From: Rotaria macrura
Lineage: Eukaryota > Rotifera > Eurotatoria > Philodinida > Philodinidae
Direction of reading: 5' to 3'
Assembly: GCA_900239685.1 (NCBI GenBank)
Contig: OENT01000080.1
Coordinates: 99,450 to 163,449, forward strand
Length of the DNA: 64,000 nt
Position numbers and translations under genes: made by a program. Below the pieces are notes generated by a model. That model saw nothing but the letters and a program-made list of their open reading frames with translations. It did no database searches and was not told the origin of the DNA. Positions 49,855-61,250 of the stretch are shown piece by piece (positions within the stretch are counted from its first letter, which is position 1; every line of letters begins with the position of its first letter).

Positions 49855-52600
49855 CTTTATAGTCACATTTCGATTATCATGAAAAGATAGACTTAAAGGG
49901 ATGTCACAAAAAAAACATACAAACCATCTTGTTATCATTAATTTTTATATTTTCTCCATTTTATTTCATATTTCATCGGTCTTTTTCCATAGCTAAAGAT
50001 TGTATGTGTGATAAAAGCAGTGTTGATTATGGGTTTCAGTGTACTCATTACATACCACTACGGCGCAGCCATATAGGGAAAGAAAAGGACACAGATTTAA
50101 TCTAAATAAATAAGGAATTTCAAAAGTCACCGAGAGTGCAAAGCATAAAGAAATAGAAATATCTGGCAATTACATTTTACAAAAACATAGGAAATAGCAA
50201 CAAACATCTCACAAGCAGAAGTCATTTTAAACGCACCATGAGAGATTCAGATACTATCAGTGTCGACTGGGTTCATTAAAAAATCTATCAGAAAATCTCA
50301 AATTTCAGGATATAAGTTTTTCTGAATGCTTAAAGATATCACGGCATATGATTACGATTGTGAGTAAATAGAATAGTTTACTGACACACACACACACAGT
50401 AACATGTACATACTTACTTGCACCCTACTATAAGAACATAAAGTAGGAGTAAATTCTCCTGGGTGAGTACCGGTGTTGGTCTTCATAGAAACACTACTCA
50501 TATCACCTCGTACTCACACCATTATCTTTAATTTTGAATTAATAACAAATGCATTAGTTACTAGTGACATCTTTTTTCTACTTTGCCTCTAAATATACAT
50601 ACTATAACTAACTATTTATCTATGTAATGTGGTCGACGTATAGTACGGGATCAGAGCCCGATGATTCATCAAGTCAATAGCAGAAAATGAACTTTGTAGG
50701 CATTGCAGGGGGACACTTTTTTTAGGGTTCTCACTAATCTCATTTGAAGTAATAAAGATTGATTGTAATTTTAGTACTATTTTTTTCTCGCGCCTAAGTC
50801 AGGTTTCCGAGATCATTGTTGGTATGTGGCGATAAACAAACGATAATGGCTGACTGGAACCAATAGCGAATTTTTATGGAGAATTTTTTGCATTCTCTTC
50901 CATTCATCATCCGACATTAATGCAATTGTTCTAAGGAAATACCCTAATAATGGCGAATTTACAGCGTCATCTATCATGTGGGACACTTTTTCGAACAAAA
51001 CTAAGTATATAGTTCGAAAGAGAAAATTTTTCTACACCTACTTCTGTAAACGAGACCTCACGTCCATGCCAAAACTTCAGATGGCGCATACAAGTGCATT
51101 TTTTGATATTGATTCGTCTTCTTCTGCATACTTCGTTTGCCCTGCACCCGTACTAGTATAAGTGAAAATCATAATAAAAAAAATTTTCATTCCTATTATA
51201 AGGTGTTCCATCCATCTATGGCCTGATTTAGACATAAGTTAGTCAAGAGATATGTTTTATTTGTAGACAGTGGAATCAAAAAGAATCTGATTCATCTAAC
51301 TTGTCTTTATTCAGACCCTTGAATACAATAGATAGATACGGACGCATTTTGTTCTTTATCTTAAACAAATGAAGAATTGGTCACAATTACAGGATGAGTA
51401 TTCAACTAGTATTTCGTGTAAATTTAAAAAGATATTTCTGCTTTCATGTAACCGTGCAAACATGTTTGACTGAGATAATTTTTAGAGTTTCATTATTGTA
51501 TTTCAACAATGACTCGAGGTGCATGTCTGTAATATATTACATTATATCGTTTTTAGTTTTATAAAGTATTTGAAGAAATTATTATCAGTTACATATTAAG
51601 TATCCGAAATGTTAAATATTTCATTTTCAGTTATTGAATCATTTTTTCGTTCTCACTATATTGAAGTTTTTTTCTGTCTTTTCTCACTTTTTCCTTCATG
51701 TATTTTTTATAGATCATATTTATAGTATGAGGACTACTCCACCATTATTTCAAAAACCTACGACCCAATCTACCTTGATACTTTTTCAGCAACTCTAGAA
51801 GTTAGTAATTCTAGAAAAGATTGCATTAGGAAATAAATCATGCATATAATGGAAATATTTTTAATAACAAAATTTTTAAATCTCTTTTTGAAAAATGTGA
51901 AAATGAATTGAGAAAAAATTACTTTTTCAAAAATATTTTCATAATATGCATGATTCATATCGCTCAATACAATCATTCTTAGAATTAATAGGTTCTAGAC
52001 TAGCTGAAGTTTCTAGGAAAGAGGAATATAAGATACTTGCTCGACAAATGCAAATAACCCAACGACTATAGCGAGTACGATGCTCGAATGTCTAAAACTG
52101 GCCATCCATTGAGAGTTGAAGCGTCTTAACGAGAGGGACATCAACCGATGAGACGTGGTTCGAAGTATTTCGTATTATAGAGGACAAACTGTGGTGTTTA
52201 ATAAACTTGATAAGTTTCGAATTTTAATTGTACAATTGAACATCATTCGTTTGCCATTGCAAGTTCAGTGTGGCTTCTTTCAGTTTCAACCGGCCCTCCT
52301 GACTTCCGTGCAACATTTCTAGTGTTAAGTATCACAAGTGAGAGCGAACTACTGTATCCTGTAATTTATGAAGAAAACCAAAGTATCGTAGCAGTACTTG
52401 TTTATACCATTCGAGTTGATACAAGAGATTGGAAAAAAAGAAGGTTTGTATCCAATCAATAACTCGATCTATTTTTACGTTCTCTTTTTATATTCCAATC
52501 TACACAAAGTCTATTCAATTTGTATTTTAAAAATTCATCAGTGTTTGTTTTTTAGTTTATTTTATTTTGTTTTAGATCGTGTATTTTCTATATTTCCATC
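49855..52600. other. Gene-poor stretch
   Basis: No recognised family. The frame 50813-50998 (-) is open for 61 codons with plausible composition but no motif. A small CA microsatellite lies at 50384-50398. Confidence 0.5.
50384..50398 (+). repeat. (AC)n microsatellite
   Basis: ACACACACACACACA, about 7.5 units. Confidence 0.9.
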
Positions 52601-52614
52601 TGCTACGATAGAAC

Positions 52615-53132
52615 ATGGCTTTAGCATCGTGTGTCATTTCGTTTGCTCTCGGTAAGTTTTTACTATTTTCGTTTCTGAATTTAACATCGATTTCTTCCAA
52701 TCAGGTCTTCTATGTATCGATATGTTTTGTGATCACTATTCACTTGTGTCTTCATCACTTACTTCTTTCCAATTCGATACGTGTACTTCCTACTATCAAA
52801 ACGCTTTCCATCAGCCATGGTACACATCACTGGTTACACTCATACCGATCCTCATTGGTGCCATAGTTATGTTTCGAAATATGACACGAACAATTTATGA
52901 TATTTTAAGCATACCAGCATTCTTAACAGCTGTGGGTATTTTTCTATTGAGAATAGGAAGTAATGTTCAATTGCTAGCAAAGGAAACTCAAGCAAGCAAA
53001 GCTACAAAACAAGGATATTTGAAGAGTATAGCATATGATCATGTGATAATAGGAGCCTTATTGGTCATTATACTTGTATTACAAGCATTAGCAGAAAGAA
53101 CAGTAAAAAAATCACCGAAGAAAAATGTCTGA
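52615..53132 (+). CDS. Small four-helix membrane protein, family not recognised
   Basis: Exon 1 52615-52651 starts at ATG (MALASCVISFAL) and joins through a 53-nt GTAAGT...TCAG intron to exon 2 at 52705-53132, giving 154 residues. Hydrophobic segments at about residues 3-20, 57-78, 87-106 and 129-148 suggest four membrane helices, with a Cys pair in the first loop and a Lys-rich C-terminus (KKSPKKN), likely cytoplasmic. An acceptor-like GATAG ends three bases before the ATG and AATAAA follows the stop by 126 bases, which supports a complete gene. No function can be assigned. Confidence 0.75.
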
Positions 53133-53258
53133 TGGTGTTCCAATTGCTAAAGTTCTTCTAATCGACAAAATTAGTGAACACACAACTATTTTTAATTAAT
53201 TTTTTTTCTAATTCAATATTTCTAATCATTTAAACATTTGAAAAATTTTTTTGATTGC

Positions 53259-53264
53259 AATAAA
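53259..53264 (+). promoter_or_regulatory. Polyadenylation signal AATAAA
   Basis: First AATAAA after the stop of the small membrane gene. Confidence 0.5.
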
Positions 53265-53537
53265 ATTCATGGTATCCAATTTCGATTCAAACAGTGTTAG
53301 AAATAGCTCTCAAATGAAAATCATATTGATTCTGTATCTTTAATATCGGGTATGCTTTCATGTTTGTTCTCCAGAGAAATTGAAAATCTAAATTTTGGCT
53401 AAGTAGACTTCAGTACGATTATTTTTCATAATAAAATCAATTCGAGAGAAAATTACACTGATTTCAGCCATGCGCAATGGAACTCTTTTGAATAAACATT
53501 AACTTAGGGGGAGAATGAAACTTGATGACATTGACAT

Positions 53538-53753
53538 TAGGGGTGGCACTTTTCCTTTCCTTTCATGGGAAAGTTAAACTTTCCTTTTGAATTATTAAAA
53601 GTATTTTCTGAATTGAGCAGCATCATTTGCATTATTTTCTCCCATGATATATGAAAAATGGTTAAGAAAATATTCGAATGGGCTTTCTTCTAAAGAAAAC
53701 TTGAATGTTAAATAGCTTTCCTTTCCATTAGGAAAGTGAAAGTGCCACCCCTA
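53538..53753. mobile_element. 216-bp hAT-type miniature element
   Basis: Ends TAGGGGTGGCACTTT (left) and its reverse complement (right), flanked on both sides by the same eight bases ATTGACAT (53530-53537 and 53754-53761). An 8-bp duplication with TAGGGGTGG-type ends is typical of the hAT superfamily. The interior is AT-rich and non-coding, with further AGGAAAG-rich inverted repeats next to the ends. Confidence 0.9.
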
Positions 53754-53761
53754 ATTGACAT

Positions 53762-56510
53762 TCGTTGATGAACAGATTCACCTAAAAAGAGTTCGTATCT
53801 TTTAGCGTAAAATAAAGGTAGCTATACTAGTATGAAAAAATTTCAAATTTAGTATCAGCTATTTGACATGATCAATTGCATATCAATTTTGAAACAGCAA
53901 TAGATTAATACTAATTATGTTGCAATAGAACTATTGGTTAAATATTACATCTTTAGTATCGATGAACAAGAAGACTTATTTTAAAAGATCTTACACTAAT
54001 TTAAATCAGCTTGATCAAAGTTCACTCGTTAAAGAAACTTCAGTACAAAGTCGATAGATATCATCATCGCAGTATGGTTGTCTTTCGCCATATACTTAGA
54101 TAAAATAAATAGAAATTTTTAATCTAAATTCCCAATTGATAAATCAGAAGTTAGCGGTGGGCAGATTTTCATCAGACAAGATTATGTACTATTTACATAC
54201 AGTTGTAATGTTTGTTTGAATAAATCCAAAACCCTTGATAAAAATAAGAATTCAATCCGTTTTTCCAATTAAATTTATATCTAACTTTTGGATATCAAGT
54301 ATATCGAAAACAATATATGCTCTCCATTACCAACTGTTAGTTTTATGGTCGGTAGCACAAGAATAATAAATATATCACTAGTAAATGATGACGCTATCTG
54401 AATAGAATTAAAACCGAAAAGTCAGTGTCATTTAGAGTATGATCCAGTGCTATTCATAGATAATTGCATTCAAAAAAAATTCTGAACGAAAGTTGATACG
54501 AATAAAGAAGCTACCAAAAAAAATTGTCAGAACAAGATTACCTACTGTAGCTCAAGGAACATGTACGATAATGTTGAACAGTAAAGAATATAGGTCAAAT
54601 CAATAATTAACAAGAGCAAGATAGTGGTTCATCGAATGAAACTATGTTTTGAAAATAACTAGTAGGTATGTACAAGCGATAAAGAGATTGTATTTTCTTC
54701 GGCGATGACCAAATTCGAAATGAGCACACTCCAGTTCTCAGGTAAGCATAAAACCACCAGCAGTAAATGTAGTGCCATCAAGCCCATCTCACATGATATT
54801 GACTGTCAAATGATAACATCTAACATATATGTGTAATTCAGTGAAAATAATAGATATCTTTTCTCAATTATAAAGTTGTTTCACATTTCTTTCAACGAAT
54901 TTTGCTGAGCATACGATTACTCTCATGAGTCAAAAAGCGTATTACAGCGTGCTCCGTTGATTGTCGAATGTATCATTGTCACAGAGATTTGTTTGCATGT
55001 ATGTACAAGTCAAGTGAAGGCATGTGCAACACAAATCAATTTTCTATCGACCAGAGAAATATTGATAAGGGTATCAAGTCGAAAAAAGTCATCAAATATA
55101 ATTTGACTTGGAACTTTAAATGTTGAATAGTAGCATCAAAACATTGATGATCTAGTTGGTTCTCGTGTAGTTTGTAAAATGAATCTGGAAGATAATTAAA
55201 TACGCACTAGTAGTTCATAGCGTCTGCCTTGATAAAATCTTTTTATATAGAAAAAATGATTTTCAAAGAATCATATAATTATGAACTCAAGTCATATGAT
55301 TAGTAGAGTGATTGCCGAAATGATGCTGCGGTGAAGATTGATTCGAAAATGCTCTCCCATCGCACAAAAACAAACTAATCTGTAGTTTGATAATTTGAGC
55401 GATAGTTAAATTAATGAAGAAGAAAAAGTTAAGTGGCATATCCTAGTCGAAAACCTCCCCAGATGACAGATATGACAATCGTTTATTGCAGAGGCTCAGC
55501 ATTAAGATAGAAAATATAAATAATGCTTTGCCAGTATTCATTCATTTTATATCAGGTTCATTCTGCACAACTATTTTTACGTTTTTTTGAATACAGACTC
55601 TATTCAACGTTCCTATGTCCTAATATATTTAAATAGTTTGTTATAGACTTCATTTCAGCACAATACAGTTTATTAAGATAGATTAATGCACACTGTGCAT
55701 AAATGGATCGATATTTGTATTATTATTTTTTAATTCATTCAAATCGTGCATGAAAGAAACGCAACGAACGTTTATATTACTACAGCACTCAAAGCTGTTG
55801 TAAGGTAAAAATACTGACTTGTTGATTCCATTTTACTATGTAGTTGTTTGAACGAGCCAGTTACTCGAAGGATTATTGCCACTGTTAAACATAAGTTGTG
55901 TTATATTAAATGAATGATCACTTAGAAACATGCTTCATTGATTTAAAAAATGTCAAGCTCTAAATAAACAAGATACTATTGACCATGCCTTGTTATGGTA
56001 TTTTTTGTCATTTTATAGACAGCGCAGCTTGAAATGTGACAACGTAGAGTGGTTGAAAAATAGACCATAGAAATCAGAAGGAAAACAAAAGAAGATAAAC
56101 TCATTTCTTTCATACCATGCATTCATTCATTCATTCATTCATCGTACTTACGCAATAACTTCATGAATCATTGTATTGACTGTCATATTCTTATTTTTAA
56201 ATGACTTGATTTTGCTTCATTTTACTATTTAAAAATCTTTTTTTGGTTATCATAAAAAAATCAAGTAAGATGTAACTCTACCTAGCAAACGTGGTAGTTT
56301 TCGAAAATTTTAAAGATCTGCAATTGAATTTCTAATGTTATTACAACAAGTCATTCTTTAACGTGCTAGAACATATAGAAAACTAAAAACTAAAAATGAT
56401 TCTATGTCGAGACATCCGTGTTGTATACTGATGTTCATATGTGAACAAATATCCATTTATTTTGAATATTCATATTCGATAGAAATCATAATGAGTATCT
56501 ATATATTATT
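53762..56510. other. Intergenic, nothing supported
   Basis: AT-rich without a recognisable frame. Holds a CATT microsatellite at 56120-56142. Confidence 0.5.
56120..56142 (+). repeat. (CATT)n microsatellite
   Basis: About six units of CATT. Confidence 0.9.
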
Positions 56511-56528
56511 GTGAATATTTTTAGAGTT

Positions 56529-56978
56529 ATGCAATCAGCGACCAAACGTAAAATTATTGATGAGCCCACTGACATTCGTTCTAAATTCTTAAAATTAGAC
56601 AAATCAACAGATGCAACTCATTCTGTATGTAATCCACCAACAGTAGTTCATTTACGTCGTTTAAAAGGAAAAATTGTACAAGATTGTGATATTTATATTG
56701 GTCGCGCTTGCAATATGGGCGGTTGGAAATTGAGTCAAAGCAAATGGCATAATCCGTATTCTGTTAAACAGTATGGACGTGATGGTGCTTTAGATCGTTA
56801 TAAACAATATATCGAATCGAATAAAAGTAATCTACTCAATGATCTACATGAACTAGCCGGTAAACGGTTAGGATGTTGGTGTAAGCCAGAGCGTTGTCAT
56901 GGTGATATTCTACGTGAACTGTTCAAAAAGCGAAATTCGAAAATCGAGCCAACCAGTCAAGAATCAGATACAATATAA
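56529..56978 (+). CDS. DUF4326 domain protein
   Basis: 149 residues from the ATG at 56529, chosen because TTTTTAG, an acceptor-like site, ends four bases before it and the six codons upstream (from GTG) would span that site. Residues 1-35 are a charged leader with KRKIIDEP. The DUF4326 domain (~35-130) shows VVHLRR, then the core WHNPY with GRDGALDRYKQYI, and the C-terminal LAGKRLGCWCKPERCHGDIL motif. The Cys-x-Cys and CHGD residues suggest metal or catalytic function, but the biochemical role of DUF4326 is not known to me. The domain is mostly found in bacteria and phages and patchily in eukaryotes, so lateral origin is plausible. No introns are seen. AATAAA follows at 57019. Confidence 0.85.
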   Translation: MQSATKRKIIDEPTDIRSKFLKLDKSTDATHSVCNPPTVVHLRRLKGKIVQDCDIYIGRACNMGGWKLSQSKWHNPYSVKQYGRDGALDRYKQYIESNKSNLLNDLHELAGKRLGCWCKPERCHGDILRELFKKRNSKIEPTSQESDTI

Positions 56979-57018
56979 GTATGAAAAATTAACGAAGATT
57001 CTTTTCTCTTCATGTAAA

Positions 57019-57024
57019 TAAATT
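57019..57024 (+). promoter_or_regulatory. Polyadenylation signal AATAAA of the DUF4326 gene
   Basis: AATAAA 41 bases after the stop. Confidence 0.6.
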
Positions 57025-59720
57025 TTCCTAAAATAAATCTCAAATGAAATATGAATAAATTTTTAAGTCAACTATTGTTTTGTGCGAAATCCAAGTGTGA
57101 TATCGAATTCGTGTTCGTTTGAAAACGATGCTTTAATAAAATGGATTTTTTGAGATTTCTCAATTAAAGGGTTACGAAAAGACGATATATCGACTTTGTT
57201 TTAGCACATTGAATGATAATTAACTATTTAGAGAAGAAGTCGTTTTTATAAAGAGATATAGAATCGAACAATTTAATTTTAGAAGTCGAACCTCGAAAGA
57301 TGAAATATAATACGTTTTCGATTTCTTATCAGAATAGTATACAGTTTGTACAGGTGAACAGTCGATTGTTTTATATAAAGAACGTCAAGTAAAGCGCGCT
57401 AAATCTATTATAGTACTACATCGAATTAAAGTATACAGTGGAAAATCTTTCTGTATTATATCCACCAAGAACATTAGGAAAGCACAGATGAAAAACTATG
57501 GTTATGTGACTGTCAACTCTTGTGATAAGATCTTTTACGTTCAATCATGATACATTCATGTTTTACGATCCTTTGATTCAAAGTACAGTTTCTGGCTCGA
57601 ACTGCAAATGCTTTCAGAGAGCATTGCCTGCAAAAATAAGAATTTCTTATAAGAAATAATACCTAACGTGTGCACTAGGATAAATAGTCCTCTATGTATT
57701 TATGGCTATATCTCGTTCAAAGTGTGACGTAAACACTCGAGTTTTTCTTTTGAAAGATAGCCGGTACTATTCAATATAAAATCTTATGAAAAGAGCTGCT
57801 CGAACGATTAACTGTGGAATTATGTCTGGTCAACACTACAATGCTCCACACTGATGCAACATATTTGTGTTTACGACACACTCTTTCTGGAAAAGCTTAA
57901 AAAATATATTCAAATACAATGGAGAGGCCCCAAACTTCCATCTTCTGCAACGACGTTTTTGAATTATCAATCGGTCTGGTTTTTTACTTTCAACATTGCA
58001 GAAAAACATTCTACATCACTCTGCTCGTAGTGACCTGATGTATAGAACGTTTTCCTTCAAATCATCAAGTAAAGACATTGAATATTTATTCATTTTTCAT
58101 GTAAGATAATAACACTAAAAATCGTGATAAACCTTGATGACGAATTCTCAGAACATGACCAGGGGAAGAAAGGAAGTGTTTTTTTCGAGTAAATTTAGCA
58201 TATGTCACAATTGATGTACGCTAAACCGATAGAAATTTTTCAAGGGCTAAAAAACAGTTTATGCAATTTATTTACATAGGTTCAAAAACGTGGCGTAAAA
58301 CTATCGTTATGAAAATGAGTGTATTGAAAATGTCTCGTTTTCGAGCATTTTAGTTTTGTCCAGATTTAATAACATTCTTAATCGTTTGAACAGTTCTCTT
58401 TATAAAGTTTGGTTGAGAATTGTACAGACTATCTTTCGAAAAAAAAATTCGATTATTTACGTATCACAAGATCATTTAGCATGGTGCATCCCTTATTTAT
58501 AGAGAAAAGCACCATTTCATAATATATTTTACTACTATTTACGTTTCAGTGTAACCAATAATAAAAAGATGTGTTTTAAGACCCAAGTTCATGGTTGTAA
58601 ATCAATGGAAGGCGCGACGACTCCCTGCTTTTGAAATTTGATTCGAAAGAAAGAAAAACGTAAACTATATCCATATTGCACCCGAGCCCTGCTGTTTCGA
58701 CAGTCGACTTACACTGCTAGCCAAGTTCTGCTGATGACGTAAATGGTTTAGGTGTATCATGATCTTCAGAGCATCTGGTATAGAATCTGATTTATCATCT
58801 GAATGCAAAACTAACTGACTGTGTTGATACGTTCTCTCAGAAATGGCATCGTGATATGACACAATTTCGAACGAGTGCTATATGCCCAAATTATTATTAG
58901 ATATATTCACAGTTTTTCTTGAACAAATCTCTGTTATTATCAAGTAGCTTTGTGATATTACCGAACTTACATAAAACGTAGTGTTATGGATCAATAAAAT
59001 GAAATATGTAACATGTATTTCAAAGTGCACTTTTCTCAAAATACTTGAAGTAGAAATTCGAAATTTGATATCATATTGAACAAAGTAAATAGAAATTAAC
59101 TTGAATTTTCTAATTACATATCATTTGTGAAACAATGACTAGCACTACCGTAACGATTAGCTAATATTAAGTTTCTTCCTAGTGATCGTAGAATATTCTT
59201 CTTCCTTTTCATACTATTTCGACATAATCAATGCTTTACTCTGTAGATTTCATTGTATTGATGAAACATCCAACAAACATCACGGGTTGCCTCGGACAGG
59301 TTTCCTTTTATTTCTTTTTTCGTCGATTTACTTCAAGTAGGAAGTCGGAAGAAAACAACAAGACTCAGTCTCAATTATCGATTCGCTGTCTTCTTGACAT
59401 ACGATTAAAATCACAACAGTCATCGACTCGAAAAAAATACGAAGGAAAGCAAAATACGAACAATGAAGTGTCTGTGTATGCTGTTTCTTTCATTTTTCAG
59501 CGAAAAAGGGTAACAAACGTCTCATGAAACAAGGTGTGGATTGCGTCTTCAGTTGTTTTCTTCACCAGTGTGACTTGAGAAGTCGCACCTGTGCATGACA
59601 ACTTACTCAGTTAGTTACTACCTAATATATCCGACAACGGATACAATTAACAGCTGAGTCGATGACTTTCTAATAGTTCGTTAGGAATCTCATTTGTTTG
59701 TTGTATTAAGTAAACATATG
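57025..59720. other. Intergenic, nothing supported
   Basis: Frames at 58665-58862 (-) and 59231-59527 (+) look moderately coding-like in composition but have no motif I recognise and no matching exons were found. Confidence 0.5.
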
Positions 59721-59734
59721 AGTGTCCTAGTTAA

Positions 59735-60428
59735 CAGGCCTCGAAATGTGCCATTTTTTCATGGCCCGACCAGACCCACAGCGGGCCTTAAATATTAAAA
59801 GCCCGCCCGGCCCAGATAAACTTATATCTGGCCCGGCCCGGCCCACCCAAGTTGTTTGGCGTGTCCGCCCGGCCCGGCCCGAGCCATGTTAACTAGAAAC
59901 AATCTTTAGATTCATCGAAGAAAAATATTTAATTTAACAGAATTGAATCAATAATATAATAATTAGTTAATTTTTGGTCAAAAACACATTCATTTAATCT
60001 AATGGTAGTACGACGTAATATGAAATGAATTTTTGCCGAAAAAGAGTATAATTCAATCGTATTAAAACAACAATATAATAATAAATCAATTGATCACCTA
60101 AAAAAATCAATTTAATAGAATTGAAACATGCAAAAAAATACAAATTAATATACAGATCCCTTCAAAAACCTGTTGGTTGGAGAACTAAACCAATTATATT
60201 CAATCTAATGTATATCGATGAAATAAAACACTTATTATTCCAATTGCTAGCGATATTTATATAAGGCAATAGAAAAATCTTCATCAAACATCGGGCCGGG
60301 TGGCCCAACAAAAAAGCAGGCCCGCACGGCCCATCGGTCTTGCCCGATGAAGCCTGCCCGGCCCAATCTAAAATTTGCTTTGGGCTGGGTGGGGCTCGGT
60401 TGAGCCGGGCGGCCCATTTCGAGGCCTG
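59735..60428. mobile_element. 694-bp hAT-type non-autonomous element
   Basis: Terminal inverted repeats CAGGCCTCGAAATG (left) and CATTTCGAGGCCTG (right), flanked by identical 8-bp duplications CTAGTTAA at 59727-59734 and 60429-60436. Each end holds ~150 bases of GC-rich GGCCCGGCCC-type repeats; the middle (~59,900-60,280) is AT-rich without an open frame, so there is no transposase. Confidence 0.92.
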
Positions 60429-60436
60429 CTAGTTAA

Positions 60437-61250
60437 GCGGAAAACACTGACACCCATGATCAACCTGATTTTGAACCAGCACTAATAACTGTGTAGTTCA
60501 GTTTTTCGGACCGGGCAAATCTCACTATTCTAATTGGAAAGAAAACAGTAAACGAATGCTTATTTGATTGCTTTTTCTTCACCTTGTCATGGACGTCCAC
60601 TAATATCAGTTCAAGTCTCAGCAATTATAAATGGCGACGCATTTCACTAATGAATCAAAACTAGATGAATCACGAATAATTAAATGGCTTGCGTAACATG
60701 GTACTGAACTATAATATGATGCGATACAGGCTTTATGACGTTCTATCTTATGCAGAACGGTTTTTAATCGTTCTTCATAGCTTGAATTTCTTAGTAATTT
60801 GGAAAATCTTTCAATAATTAACAACATTTTCCTGGAAGCTCACATCAGATTCTTTCTCACCAGCTCACAATTCATATATTTACTTCTTGAGTGTTACTTA
60901 GTAGTTTTCGAAGTAAGATTGTTTTATCGGAATGATAAACAAAATCACGTATGAGAAATTAGTTTTTGTTCAAATCAACGAAAACTTATAATTCTATAAT
61001 GAATAATATGTGACTGCCGATATCTACATAGATAGATGTTTAACCCGTGAATCCAACAAATCGAATTCGAATCCAAGCATGCAGGAAAAACGAAATCAAA
61101 GAAGATAGTTCAAACACGATCTCGTATTTTTACTCAATGTTACATTTTAAAACATACAGTTGTAAAGTAAGAATAAAATAAGACTCCATTCTTATGAAAA
61201 AATTTGATGCTGCGATTAAAAAGCAATATGAAATGTTTCTTGACGTAAAA
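60437..61250. other. Intergenic, nothing supported
   Basis: 3' flank of the PBZ gene; 60618-60827 (-) has no recognisable domain. Confidence 0.5.

Noticed and set aside
50813..50998. 61-codon minus-strand frame that looks coding-like
   Set aside because: No motif, and upstream frames do not join in a supported way; left as unassigned.
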